A stretch of DNA of 64,000 bases from Glycomyces fuscus (GTDB lineage: Bacteria; Actinomycetota; Actinomycetes; Streptosporangiales; Streptosporangiaceae). Shown here piece after piece: positions 1-10,418 of this stretch (position 1 is its first letter; each line of letters begins with the position of its first letter). The position numbers and the translations under genes are program-made. The stretch is from the NCBI GenBank assembly GCA_002529455.1, contig NYMS01000013.1:100928-164927 (forward strand), given 5' to 3'. Below the pieces are notes generated by a model. The model had not been told where the DNA came from. It did not search any database and was given only the letters and a program-made list of their open reading frames with translations.

Positions 1-7
1 GTCCGAA

Positions 8-1009
8 ATGTCAGAAAACAGCACAAAGCTGCGTATTCATTTCAGCGGCGACGACCTCCTGCGCCTTCGCCTGGCCGACTCCGCCGACCCCATGTGGGAG
101 ACCGTCAACAGCCTTCACCTGCTACAGCACAGACAGGGCGCCCTGTTCTTCGACGAATGGCGCGGGGCCGTGCACCGGGCGCTGCTGGACGGCGGGCCCG
201 GGGAACGCGCGCTGCGGTTGCTGTTGGCGCTGGCGCCCTACGGGAACTACTGCCCCGACTTCCTCACCCCGGCCGTGGCCGACCCCGATCCCGACCTCGG
301 TATCGAGTCCGTGCTGAGCACACCGGCCCCCCGGATCCGTGAGGAGCTGGGCATCCTGGCCGGCCACGCCCGCCCGCCCTCGTCACTCGGCTGGCTGGCC
401 GCGGGCGACGCCGGTTCCATGCGCCTGCTCGGCGGTGCCCTGCGCACCTACCACCGCGCCGCGCTCGCGCCGTTCTGGGGCCGGATCCGCGCCCAGGTGC
501 ACACCGACCTGGCACACCGTGCACGTGCCCTGCGGGGCGGGGGCTCCGAAGCGCTCCTGGCCTCCCTGGGCCCCACCGCGCTCTGGAGGCCGCCCGTCCT
601 GGAGATCGCCTATCCCTTCGACCGCGAACTCCACCTGCGCGGACGCGGCCTGCTCCTGCTGCCGTCCTTCTTCTGCTGGGGCAGGCCCGTGACGCTCGCC
701 GACCCCGGCCTCCCACCGGTGCTGGTCCACCCGATCGAGCACAGCCCCGGCTGGGTGCGGCCGGCCCCGCGACCCGAGGGCCTCGCCCCGCTCCTGGGAC
801 CCACGCGCTCCCGGCTCCTGGAACTGGTGGCCGAGGGCGGAGTGTGCACCACGACGGGCCTGGCCCGCAGGCTCACCGTCTCCCCCGCCACGGCGAGCAA
901 ACACCTGAACGTGCTCCGCGAGGCCGACCTGGTGCAGAGCCGCCAGGAGGGCCGATACGTCCTGCACAGCGTCACCGTCCTGGGCCTGGGCCTGCTGCGA
1001 GGGTCCTGA
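8..1009 (+). CDS. ArsR-like winged-helix transcriptional regulator (DUF5937-type)
   Basis: A 333-residue protein with a long N-terminal part of the kind found in actinobacterial DUF5937/ArsR-like regulators and a C-terminal winged helix at about residues 262-325. The recognition segment reads SPATASKHLNVLREADLV, followed by the wing QEGRYVLHSV, the usual ArsR layout. There is no metal-binding Cys pair, so a metal sensor is unlikely. The ATG lies only seven bases inside the window, so the promoter and ribosome site cannot be judged. The next gene is about 170 bp away on the same strand and has its own operator. The ligand and targets are unknown. Confidence 0.8.
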   Translation: MSENSTKLRIHFSGDDLLRLRLADSADPMWETVNSLHLLQHRQGALFFDEWRGAVHRALLDGGPGERALRLLLALAPYGNYCPDFLTPAVADPDPDLGIESVLSTPAPRIREELGILAGHARPPSSLGWLAAGDAGSMRLLGGALRTYHRAALAPFWGRIRAQVHTDLAHRARALRGGGSEALLASLGPTALWRPPVLEIAYPFDRELHLRGRGLLLLPSFFCWGRPVTLADPGLPPVLVHPIEHSPGWVRPAPRPEGLAPLLGPTRSRLLELVAEGGVCTTTGLARRLTVSPATASKHLNVLREADLVQSRQEGRYVLHSVTVLGLGLLRGS

Positions 1010-1146
1010 GCGCTTCCCCTCCCGCGCGCCTCCTCCGGCACCGGCGCGTCCTCGGGCGGCGTTCTCCTCCCGCGCGTGCGCGCGCACGGGACGACGACCC
1101 GCCCCGACAGGGCAGGGCTTCGGGCACTCGGACCCGTCCGCGCATT

Positions 1147-1160
1147 TGGGAACGTTCCCA
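1147..1160. promoter_or_regulatory. 14-bp perfect palindrome, LacI-type operator
   Basis: TGGGAACGTTCCCA is a perfect palindrome with a central CG, the usual symmetry of LacI/GalR operators. It ends 19 bases before the ATG of the aldo/keto reductase. The half-site TGGGAAC differs from the GGAAAGC-like sites of the carbohydrate locus at 17-34 kb, so a different LacI-family protein is the likelier ligand. Confidence 0.5.
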
Positions 1161-1179
1161 AGGGCCTAGGATCGCACCC

Positions 1180-2157
1180 ATGGAAACACGCGTACTCGGC
1201 CGTACCAGCAAGAACGTCAGCGTCATCGGTTTCGGCGCCTGGCAGATCGGAGCCTCCTGGGGCGAGGTCAGCGAGACCGACGCCATGGACGCCCTGCACG
1301 CGGCAGCCGAATCCGGTGTCACCTTCTTCGACACCGCCGACGTCTACGGCGACGGGCGCAGCGAGCAGCTCGTCGGCAGGCTGCTCAAGGAGCGCCCCGA
1401 CATCACCGTGGCCACCAAGATGGGTCGCCGCGCCGACCAGGTTCCCGAGAACTACAACCCCGACAACTTCCGCGCCTGGAACGACCGCTCCCGCCAGAAC
1501 CTGGGCGTGGACACCATCGACCTCGTCCAGCTGCACTGCCCGCCCGCACGCGTCATCGACACCGACGCCGTCTTCGACGACCTCGACGCCATGGTCGCCG
1601 AGGGGCGCATGCGCGCCTACGGGGTCTCCGTGGAGACCGTGGACGAGGCCCTCGCCGCGATCGCGCGCCCCCACGTGGCCAGCGTCCAGATCATCCTCAA
1701 CGCCTTCCGCCACAAGCCGCTGGAGAAGGTGCTGCCCGCCGCTCGCGAGGCCGGGGTGGGCATCATCGCGCGCGTGCCCCTGGCCAGCGGCCTGCTGTCG
1801 GGCAGGTTCAGCGCCGACACCGCCTTCGCCGAGGACGACCACCGCAACTTCAACCGGGAGGGGCAGGCCTTCGACAAGGGCGAGACCTTCTCCGGCATCG
1901 ACTACGCGACCGGCCTGGAGGCGGTGGAGCGCCTGCGCCCGCTGGTGCCCGAGGGCGTGACCATGGCGCAGTTCGCGCTGCGCTGGATCCTGGACCAGGA
2001 GGGCGTCAGCGTGGTCATCCCCGGTGCCCGCAACGCCGAGCAGGCGCGCGGCAACGCCTCCGCCGCCGAGCTGGCCCCGCTCGGCCCCGAGGTCCGCGCC
2101 CGGGTGGCCGAGGTCTACGACGAGCTCATCCGCCCCCAGGTCCACCACCTGTGGTGA
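1180..2157 (+). CDS. Aldo/keto reductase
   Basis: A 325-residue NADPH-dependent aldo/keto reductase with a TIM-barrel fold. The catalytic tetrad is visible: Asp and Tyr in FFDTADVYGDG, Lys in VATKMG and His in LVQLHCPP. The C-terminal cofactor segment SVVIPGARN is also present. The length is usual for the family. The reading frame stays open upstream to 844, but the protein homology begins at METRVLGRT, so the ATG at 1180 is the start. A 14-bp palindrome directly upstream suggests control by a LacI-family repressor. A strong hairpin follows the stop. The natural substrate cannot be inferred. Confidence 0.9.
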   Translation: METRVLGRTSKNVSVIGFGAWQIGASWGEVSETDAMDALHAAAESGVTFFDTADVYGDGRSEQLVGRLLKERPDITVATKMGRRADQVPENYNPDNFRAWNDRSRQNLGVDTIDLVQLHCPPARVIDTDAVFDDLDAMVAEGRMRAYGVSVETVDEALAAIARPHVASVQIILNAFRHKPLEKVLPAAREAGVGIIARVPLASGLLSGRFSADTAFAEDDHRNFNREGQAFDKGETFSGIDYATGLEAVERLRPLVPEGVTMAQFALRWILDQEGVSVVIPGARNAEQARGNASAAELAPLGPEVRARVAEVYDELIRPQVHHLW

Positions 2158-2171
2158 GGGCCTGAGACGCC

Positions 2172-2202
2172 GCGGCGGCCGACCCCGGTGGTCGGCCGCC
2201 GC
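2172..2202. terminator. Bidirectional hairpin terminator
   Basis: A perfect 13-bp stem (left arm from 2172, right arm ending 2202) with loop CCGGT. It sits between the convergent ends of the aldo/keto reductase and glutamate dehydrogenase and can serve both. Confidence 0.7.
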
Positions 2203-2218
2203 CCGCGGGTACCGGTCG

Positions 2219-4061
<1,843 letters not shown>

Positions 4062-5054
4062 ATGCCCCTTCCGCACCGTGTCGTCATCGGGGTCTTCCCC
4101 GACGTCGACCTCCTCGACGTCACCGGCCCGGCCGAGGTCTTCGCGCTGGCCAACCGGGAGGCCCCGGGCCGCGCCGACTACCGGGTCCGCCTCGCCGGGC
4201 CGGCCCGCGGCGAGGTGCGGACGTCGGCGGGCGTGCGGCTGCTCACCGACGTGTCCTTCGACGACGTCGGCGGACAGGTGGACACGCTGCTGGTGCCCGG
4301 TGCGGTCGACATGGCCGACGACGGCCCCGTGGCCCGGATCGACGCCGACGTCGTGGCGTGGGTGCGGGAGACCGCCCCCTGCGCACGGCGGGTGGCGTCG
4401 GTGTGCGTGGGCGCGCACGTACTGGCGGCGGCCGGACTGCTGGACGGCAGGACCGCGACCACGCACTGGTCGACCGCCGCCCAGCTCGCCGCCGACCATC
4501 CGGCCGTCACGGTCGACCCGGACCCGATCTTCGTCCGCGCCGACCGCGGGCGGCTGTGGACGGGCGCCGGGATCAGCGCCTGCCTGGACCTCGCGCTCGC
4601 CCTGGTGGCCGAGGACCTGGGCGAGGACGTCGCGCTGGCGGTGGCCCGGCAGCTGGTGATGTACCTCAAGCGGCAGAGCGGGCAGAGCCAGTTCTCCGTG
4701 CCGCTCAGCCGCCCCGCCTCCGCCCGCCGCGACATCGACGAGCTGCGGCTGTGGATCTCCGACCACCTCGACGAGGACCTGTCCGCGGAGGTGCTGGCGG
4801 CCCGGATGCACCTGAGCGAGCGGCACTTCGCCCGCGTCTTCACCCAGGAGACCGGCACCAGTCCCGCCGCCTACGTCGAGGGCGCCCGGGTCGAGGCCGC
4901 CCGGCGCCTGCTGGAGACCACCGACGACCCGCTCGACCGGGTCGCGGCCACGGCCGGGTTCGGCTCGACGGAGACCCTGCACCGGGCGTTCAGGAGACAG
5001 CTCGCCACCACCCCCGCCGCCTACCGCCGCCGCTTCCGCACCCGGACCGCCTGA
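4062..5054 (+). CDS. GlxA-type AraC-family regulator with DJ-1/PfpI domain
   Basis: A 330-residue protein with an N-terminal DJ-1/PfpI amidase-like domain (about residues 1-170) and a C-terminal AraC double helix-turn-helix (about 225-325). The nucleophile-elbow cysteine position is in VCVGAHVLAAAGLLDG. The DNA-binding part includes MHLSERHFARVFTQETG and AATAGFGSTETLHRAFRR. An in-frame ATG nine codons earlier is possible, but GAGG lies at the right distance from the ATG at 4062. The adjacent cysteine hydrolase on the same strand, 84 bases away, is the obvious candidate target. Such sensors commonly bind small amides or quaternary amines; the ligand here is unknown. Confidence 0.88.
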   Translation: MPLPHRVVIGVFPDVDLLDVTGPAEVFALANREAPGRADYRVRLAGPARGEVRTSAGVRLLTDVSFDDVGGQVDTLLVPGAVDMADDGPVARIDADVVAWVRETAPCARRVASVCVGAHVLAAAGLLDGRTATTHWSTAAQLAADHPAVTVDPDPIFVRADRGRLWTGAGISACLDLALALVAEDLGEDVALAVARQLVMYLKRQSGQSQFSVPLSRPASARRDIDELRLWISDHLDEDLSAEVLAARMHLSERHFARVFTQETGTSPAAYVEGARVEAARRLLETTDDPLDRVAATAGFGSTETLHRAFRRQLATTPAAYRRRFRTRTA

Positions 5055-5138
5055 CCCTCCCCCCCCCACCGGTACTCCCCTCCTGCACGGGCAGGACGGA
5101 GAGCTTCGCCATGCCCCGCTTCTCCAGAAAGGCACCCC

Positions 5139-5762
5139 ATGAGCACGAACCAGCCCTCCACGACCCTGCGCGGCGTCGTCGGACTGGACGACCAGCCGCC
5201 CGGACTGGGTGACTCCGTCCTGGTCATGATCGACCTCCAGAACACCTACCGCACCGGCGTCATGGCGCTGGAAGGCGCCGAGGAGGCCCTCGCGGCCGGC
5301 GCCCGGCTGCTGGAGCGCGCCCGCGCCGCGGGCACTCCCGTCGTCCACGTCGTCAACGACGGGGGTGAGGGCACCCCCTACGACATCCGCGCCCGCATCG
5401 GCGCCATCAGCGGCGAGGTCGCCCCGGCAGACGGCGAGCCGGTCGTGGTCAAGCGGTTCCCCGACTCCTTCCACCTCACCGAACTGGAGAAGACCCTGAC
5501 CGCCCTGGGCGCCGCCCCGGGCCGCGGCAAGGACCTCGTGCTGGCCGGCTTCATGACGCACATGTGCGTCAACTACACGGCCCAGGGCGCCTTCAACCTC
5601 GGCTACCGCCCCAGCGTCGTCGCCGAGACCACCGCCACCCGCACCCTCGCCGCTCCCGACGGCACCGTCCTGCCCGCCGCCACCCTCCAGACCGCCGCCC
5701 TGACCACCATCGCCGACCTGTTCGGCACGGTCGTCCCCACCGTCGACGCCCTCGCCGACTGA
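5139..5762 (+). CDS. Isochorismatase-fold cysteine hydrolase
   Basis: A 207-residue cytoplasmic hydrolase with the family's catalytic triad: Asp32 in MIDLQNTY, Lys105 in VVVKRFPDS and Cys143 in GFMTHMCVNYTA. The cis-peptide region before the cysteine is intact. The length is typical for nicotinamidase-like or isochorismatase-like enzymes. The start ATG has AGAAAGG upstream. It lies directly behind the DJ-1/AraC regulator, a common arrangement in which the regulator controls the hydrolase. The amide or vinyl-ether substrate cannot be told from sequence. Confidence 0.88.
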   Translation: MSTNQPSTTLRGVVGLDDQPPGLGDSVLVMIDLQNTYRTGVMALEGAEEALAAGARLLERARAAGTPVVHVVNDGGEGTPYDIRARIGAISGEVAPADGEPVVVKRFPDSFHLTELEKTLTALGAAPGRGKDLVLAGFMTHMCVNYTAQGAFNLGYRPSVVAETTATRTLAAPDGTVLPAATLQTAALTTIADLFGTVVPTVDALAD

Positions 5763-5876
5763 CCCGGGCCCCGGCCCCGCACCGCGGGGCGGCACGGGGG
5801 CGCAGGACCCGCCCCGGTCCGCGCGTGCGGCGTAATCCCTTTGCCCCGCCGCCGCGCCAGGGCCGATGATGCCCTC

Positions 5877-6923
5877 ATGCGCGTGGGAGTGGTGGGACTG
5901 GGGATGGGTCTGCACCTGGCGGTGTGGGCCGCCAGGCTGGGCATGGACGTGGTGGCGGCCTGCGACCGCGACCCCGCCCCGCGCGCGGGAGCCCGCGAGC
6001 GGCTGCCCGGCGCGGCCCTCACCGACCGCTGGCAGGACCTGCTCGACCAGGACCTGGACGGGGTGGTCCTGGCCAACGACTTCGACGCCCACGCGCCCCT
6101 GGCCCTGGCCTTCCTGGAACGCGGCGTCCACGTGCTCTCCGAGACCGCCGCGTGCGCCGACGAGGCCGAGGGAAGGGCACTGGTCGCGGCGGCCGAGCGC
6201 TCCCCGGCGACCTACTCCCTAGCCGAGAACTACACCCTCCACCCGCACGTGCTGCTGGTCCGCGAGGCGGTCCGGGCGGGCGAACTGGGGCGGATCAGCC
6301 TCATCGAGGCCGACTACCTGCACGGCATGTCCCCCGAGGGCGTGGCCGGGCTGACCGGCGACCCGGCCCACTGGCGCGGACGCATCGCCCCCACCGCCTA
6401 CTGCACCCACTCCCTGTCGCCGATCCTGGCGATCACCGGGGCGCACCCGGTGGAGGTCAGCGCGTTCACCGTGGACGAGGCCGCGCCGCGGCAGGCCAGC
6501 ACCATGGTGGTGTGCCTGTCCACGGGCGCGCTGGCCGTCACCCGCAACGGCTTCCTCCAGGGCGAACCGGACAGCCACTGGAGCTGGGTGTCGGTGCGCG
6601 GCGCCCGCGGACTGGCCGAGTCGGTGCGGGCGCGGGGAGAGCGCGCCTGGTCGGTGCGCGTGCGCCACGAGGGATGGACCCGCCCCGACGGGGAGGTCCG
6701 CGAGGAGGAGCGCGTCCCGCCCGCGCTGACCCTGGACGGGGCGCCCGTGGAGCGCGGAGCGGAGGGCACGGTGCGCCTGCTGCGCGGTTTCCGGGACACC
6801 GTCGAGCACGGAGCCGAACCGCTGGTGCCGGTGCGCGCGGCGGTGGCGGCCTCCCTGGTCGGGGTGGCCGGGGCCGAGTCGCTGGCCCGGGGGTCGCGTC
6901 CGGTCCCGGTCCCCGTGCTGTGA
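5877..6923 (+). CDS. Gfo/Idh/MocA family oxidoreductase
   Basis: A 348-residue NAD(P)-dependent dehydrogenase. The N-terminal Rossmann motif is VVGLGMGLHLAV, followed by an acidic residue after the second strand (CDRDP). The family EKP signature is altered to SETAA (residues near 95), which removes the usual lysine that helps hold cofactor and substrate. An open frame extends 12 codons upstream, but MRVGVVGLG is the conserved beginning. It is monocistronic, about 115 bases after the isochorismatase-fold gene. The missing EKP lysine makes an inactive or altered catalytic role possible. Confidence 0.82.
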   Translation: MRVGVVGLGMGLHLAVWAARLGMDVVAACDRDPAPRAGARERLPGAALTDRWQDLLDQDLDGVVLANDFDAHAPLALAFLERGVHVLSETAACADEAEGRALVAAAERSPATYSLAENYTLHPHVLLVREAVRAGELGRISLIEADYLHGMSPEGVAGLTGDPAHWRGRIAPTAYCTHSLSPILAITGAHPVEVSAFTVDEAAPRQASTMVVCLSTGALAVTRNGFLQGEPDSHWSWVSVRGARGLAESVRARGERAWSVRVRHEGWTRPDGEVREEERVPPALTLDGAPVERGAEGTVRLLRGFRDTVEHGAEPLVPVRAAVAASLVGVAGAESLARGSRPVPVPVL

Positions 6924-7079
6924 CCGGGGCGCCGGACACGGCCCGCCCCGCCCACCGCTCGGCGCGCGCCTCATGCCGGGCCGCGGCCCCGGGCGCGACC
7001 GGGTGTTTTCTGCCTCCAAGACGATCTTCGACGCGGCGCGGCCTCCCCCTGGGCGGGTACTGGCACTAGTTTCGAAGTA

Positions 7080-7097
7080 GACCTGCCGCCGCAGGTC
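7080..7097. promoter_or_regulatory. Inverted repeat before the phosphotransferase gene
   Basis: GACCTGC-CGCC-GCAGGTC is a perfect 7-bp inverted repeat with a 4-base centre. It ends 21 bases before the phosphotransferase ATG. It could be an operator or a leader hairpin near the ribosome site. Confidence 0.35.
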
Positions 7098-7118
7098 CGC
7101 CCAACCCAGAGGAGAGCG

Positions 7119-7952
7119 ATGACCCACACGACCGACGCCGACAGCGACACCGACAACAGGGGGAAACGGCTGGCCGGTGGCATGATGACCACGGTGTTCC
7201 GGTACGGCGGCCACGTCGTGCGCACCGCGACACCCGCCGCGCCCGCCATCCACGACCACCTGCGCGCCCTGGCCGAGAGCGGGTTCAAGGGCGCCCCGGT
7301 GCCGCTCCGCCTGCGCGACGACGGCCGGGAGGAGCTCACCTTCGTCGAGGGGGACGTCGCCCTTCCGCCCTTCCCCGACTGGGCGTTCACCGAGCACACC
7401 CTGCGTTCGGCCGCCGAGATGCTGCGCCGCTACCACGACGCCGCCGCACGCGTCCCCGTGGACACCGCGGCCTCCTGGAACACCGGTTCCACCGGGATGG
7501 CCGACCCCGAGGGCGGCCCGATCCTGTGCCACAACGACCCCTGCCTGGAGAACATCGTCTTCCGCCGGGGCCGGGCCGTGGCCCTGATCGACTTCGACCT
7601 GGCCGCGCCCGGCCGCCCGGTCTGGGACGTGGCGGCGCTGGCCTACTACCTGGTGCCCGCGCTCGACCCGGCGTCGACCGCCGGAACCCCGCACGCGGGG
7701 AGCGACGCCCCGCACCGGCTGCGCGTCCTCGCCGACGCCTACGGCCTCTCCCCCGACGACCGCCGCGCCCTGCCCCGGACGGTGGAGGACTACACGGCCG
7801 TCGCCCGCGTCTTCGTGGCCGAGCGGATCGAGAACGGGGACGGCATGTTCGCCCTCGACCTGGAGCGGCGGGGCGGGTGGGAGTGCTGGGACCGTCGCCA
7901 GACCTGGCTGGCCGACCAGCGCGCGGTGTTCGTCCGGGCCCTGGTCGACTGA
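7119..7952 (+). CDS. Aminoglycoside-phosphotransferase-fold kinase
   Basis: A 277-residue APH/choline-kinase-type phosphotransferase. The catalytic loop LCHNDPCLENIVF (His138, Asn139, Asp140) and the metal-binding LIDFDLAAPG (Asp158) are clear, followed by PVWDVAALAYYL. The N-terminal half is short, so the nucleotide-binding lobe is reduced. A strong ribosome site (AGAGGAGAG) precedes the ATG. Family members phosphorylate antibiotics, homoserine, choline or other small alcohols. Nothing in the sequence or neighbours shows that this one gives antibiotic resistance. Confidence 0.85.
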   Translation: MTHTTDADSDTDNRGKRLAGGMMTTVFRYGGHVVRTATPAAPAIHDHLRALAESGFKGAPVPLRLRDDGREELTFVEGDVALPPFPDWAFTEHTLRSAAEMLRRYHDAAARVPVDTAASWNTGSTGMADPEGGPILCHNDPCLENIVFRRGRAVALIDFDLAAPGRPVWDVAALAYYLVPALDPASTAGTPHAGSDAPHRLRVLADAYGLSPDDRRALPRTVEDYTAVARVFVAERIENGDGMFALDLERRGGWECWDRRQTWLADQRAVFVRALVD

Positions 7953-7968
7953 CCCCGGGCCCGGGGTC
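7951..7968. terminator. Palindrome at the end of the phosphotransferase gene
   Basis: A perfect 18-bp palindrome, GACCCCGGGCCCGGGGTC, begins within the stop codon. It may act as a terminator between this gene and the convergent carboxylesterase. Confidence 0.4.
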
Positions 7969-8042
7969 GGGCACCGGGACACCGGCAGTGAGCTGCGTCC
8001 TGGTGTGCGGAGGCGGCTTCGGCGGCAGGAGCGGGAGTTCCC

Positions 8043-9533
8043 TCAGAGGACGCCGTCCCAGGCGGTGCGTTCCTCCGGCCTGGGATCGTCCGTGAGCGCC
8101 GGAACGTCGTCGAAGCGCATCACCGGCCGCCGGGACAGGTCGTAGCGGGGCCACCCCGGGTCTCCCCGGGTGGCGAAGGCGACCCAGGCGGAGTGCACGG
8201 CGTCGGCGAGGCGCTGTGGCGGACTGGTGCCGGTCAGCGGCCAGAAGCGGGGGTCGTCGAGGAGGTCGAAGACGAAGGGGACCTCCAGGAAGTGGCAGGC
8301 GCCGAGGCTGCCGCCGAACCGAGGGGAGCGCCATGCGAACTCGTACATGTGGACCGCAGCGCCGGTCGCGGCCCTGGCCTCGGCCAGCCGGTAGGCAGGA
8401 ACGCGGTACCACCAGTCGCGCTGCAACAGCGCCAGCAGGTCCCCCGGCCCGAGACCGGGTCCGGCCGCGCCGTAGGCCGCGCGGACCCGCCCGGCCGGAA
8501 GCCCGTACAGCCTCGCGGCGGTGACCAGATCCGCCTCGGTCACGGCGGCCAGCGCCCCGAAGGGAACCAGCGAAAGCCTGCCCTCCTCCGCGTTGGTGCC
8601 GATCAGGAGGTCGACGTCGGCGCCCGCACCGGCCCGGACGAGGTCGAGCGGTCGGGCGGGCAGGGTGCCCTCGTCGACGACCGGCTGCCAGGCGGTCACC
8701 CGGGAGCCCGGTTCACCGTTCCAGCGCCGAGGATCGGGGTGCGACGCCAGGTCGGCCGTCACCGCGGCCTGGGCGTCGAGCAGTCGTCGGCGGGAGACCG
8801 CGGCGATCGCCTCGCGCGTGAACGCGACACCCAGGTGTGAGGCCAGCAGCTCACCGACGCGTCGGGCGGTCTCGGGCGTCTGGACCAGGTTTCCGGCGCC
8901 GCTCTGCAGGATCGCCCGCCGGAACAGCCCCCGGGCCGCGGGCATGGCCAGCAGGGTGCCCGCGCACATGGCGCCGGAGGACTGCCCGCACACGGTGACG
9001 TTGTCCGGATCGCCGCCGAAGGCGGCGATGTTGTGCCGTACCCAGTGCAGTGCGGCGACCTGGTCGAGGAGGGCGAGGTTGGCGACCCCGTCTCCCGGCG
9101 CGAGGAAGCCCTCGGCGCCGAGCCGGTAGTTGGGGCTCACGAGGACGACGCCGTCGCGGGCGAAGCCGCCGCCGTCGTAGAGGACGCTGCTTCCGCCGTC
9201 GAAGCCGCCTCCGTGAAGCCACACCATCACCGGTTGGCGGGCACGGCCCAGATCGGCGGACCAGACGTTGAGGTTGAGACAGCCGTCCCCGGCCACGGTC
9301 GGATAGAACCCCGCCAGCTCCGCGGGCAGGGGGAAGCCCGGCTGGGGCGCGGTGGGGCCGAAGGCCCCGGCGTCGCGTACGCCCTGCCACGGGAGGACCG
9401 GCTCCGGCGGGCGGAACCCGCGGGGGCCGGTGGGCGGTGCGGCGTACGGGACGCCCTTGAAGGCATGGACGCCGTTGACGGTGCGTGCACGCACGAGACC
9501 GGCGCGGGTAGCGACGACGGGATCGTTTGTCAT
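8043..9533 (-). CDS. Type B carboxylesterase
   Basis: A 496-residue alpha/beta-hydrolase of the carboxylesterase type B family. It shows the oxyanion loop MVWLHGGGFDGG, the nucleophile Ser in CGQSSGAMCAG, an acid in IGTNAEEG and a His in CHFLEVPFVF. The nucleophile elbow is GQSSG rather than the commoner GESAG. There is no signal peptide, so it is probably cytoplasmic. It is divergent from a TetR regulator, and the shared region has two operator-like palindromes, so repression by that TetR is likely. Confidence 0.92.
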   Translation of the reverse strand: MTNDPVVATRAGLVRARTVNGVHAFKGVPYAAPPTGPRGFRPPEPVLPWQGVRDAGAFGPTAPQPGFPLPAELAGFYPTVAGDGCLNLNVWSADLGRARQPVMVWLHGGGFDGGSSVLYDGGGFARDGVVLVSPNYRLGAEGFLAPGDGVANLALLDQVAALHWVRHNIAAFGGDPDNVTVCGQSSGAMCAGTLLAMPAARGLFRRAILQSGAGNLVQTPETARRVGELLASHLGVAFTREAIAAVSRRRLLDAQAAVTADLASHPDPRRWNGEPGSRVTAWQPVVDEGTLPARPLDLVRAGAGADVDLLIGTNAEEGRLSLVPFGALAAVTEADLVTAARLYGLPAGRVRAAYGAAGPGLGPGDLLALLQRDWWYRVPAYRLAEARAATGAAVHMYEFAWRSPRFGGSLGACHFLEVPFVFDLLDDPRFWPLTGTSPPQRLADAVHSAWVAFATRGDPGWPRYDLSRRPVMRFDDVPALTDDPRPEERTAWDGVL

Positions 9534-9632
9534 GACCTGGCGTGTCCTTGCGCGGGCCGGATTCGGCGCGCGGCCGACTGCGTCGCGGCTCGGGTCACGA
9601 GCTCGGTCCTCCTCGGGCTCGGCGACGTGTTT

Positions 9633-9645
9633 CTTACGACATAAG
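9633..9645. promoter_or_regulatory. TetR operator 1 (carboxylesterase/TetR)
   Basis: CTTA-CGACA-TAAG, an inverted repeat in the divergent promoter region. Its centre is 33 bp (about three helical turns) from that of the second copy at 9666. Confidence 0.6.
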
Positions 9646-9665
9646 TTTCCTGTGTCCTCACTATA

Positions 9666-9678
9666 CTTACGCCGTAAG
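9666..9678. promoter_or_regulatory. TetR operator 2 (carboxylesterase/TetR)
   Basis: CTTAC-GCC-GTAAG, a perfect inverted repeat. A TATACT hexamer overlaps its left edge, so occupancy would block transcription of the TetR gene; the spacing to copy 1 suits co-operative binding. Confidence 0.6.
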
Positions 9679-9703
9679 AACCGGTGACGCGTGAAAGGCC
9701 GCC

Positions 9704-10348
9704 ATGTCCCCGAACCGCACCCGCGGCCAGAGCGCCGGGCTCACCCGCCAGGCCGTCCTCCGGGCCGCCCTGGCGCTGGCCGACCGCGAAGGGCTCGAGG
9801 CGTTGTCGATGCGCCGCATCGGTCGGGAACTCGGAGTCGAGGCCATGTCCCTCTACCAGCACGTCGCCGACAAGAGCGACCTGTTGGACGGACTGGTCGA
9901 GCAGGTCTTCACGCGGGCCGCCCCGCCGATGGCCAAGGGCACCTCATGGCGGGAGGGCCTGAGCGAGTACGCCCACGCCCTCCTGCGCGCCCTGCTCGCG
10001 CACCCGAACCTCCTGCCCCTCGTGATCACCCGGCCCGCGATCACCACACAGAACCTACGCACCATGGAGAACGCGCTCATGACGCTGCGAAGCGCGGGCT
10101 TCACACCGGAACGGGCTCTGGACATGCTGTACGCCGTGGCCGACCTCGTCGTCGGCCACGCCGCCGTGCTGGCCGCCGGCGGACCGGACGAGCAGGCGCC
10201 GACCGACCGGACACGTGCGGCGGCCCGCCCCGGCTCACGGGAGGCCTTCCCCCTCACCGAGGCCGCGCTGGCCCGGCGCTCCCGCGGACCGGAATCCCGC
10301 TTCGACTTCGCGCTCGGGGCCATGCTGCGCGGCTTCGACCCGAGCTGA
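9704..10348 (+). CDS. TetR-family repressor
   Basis: A 214-residue TetR-family protein. The N-terminal helix-turn-helix covers about residues 8-55, with RRIGRELGVEAMSLYQHVADKSDLLDGL as its core (shown here for its key parts ELGVEAMSLYQHV). The C-terminal ligand domain resembles the tetracycline-repressor-like C-terminal family. It is divergent from a type B carboxylesterase with two palindromes between them, so it probably represses both itself and the esterase. The inducer is unknown and might be an ester substrate. Confidence 0.9.
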   Translation: MSPNRTRGQSAGLTRQAVLRAALALADREGLEALSMRRIGRELGVEAMSLYQHVADKSDLLDGLVEQVFTRAAPPMAKGTSWREGLSEYAHALLRALLAHPNLLPLVITRPAITTQNLRTMENALMTLRSAGFTPERALDMLYAVADLVVGHAAVLAAGGPDEQAPTDRTRAAARPGSREAFPLTEAALARRSRGPESRFDFALGAMLRGFDPS

Positions 10349-10418
10349 CCGCACGGAGCGCCCCGCCGCTGAGCCGGGGACCGTGGTGGCCACCGGGCCC
10401 GTCCACTGGTCCGCGGCC

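Noticed and set aside
7119..7952. Aminoglycoside resistance kinase
   Set aside because: Only the general kinase fold is visible, with a short N-lobe and no resistance-specific motifs or neighbours.
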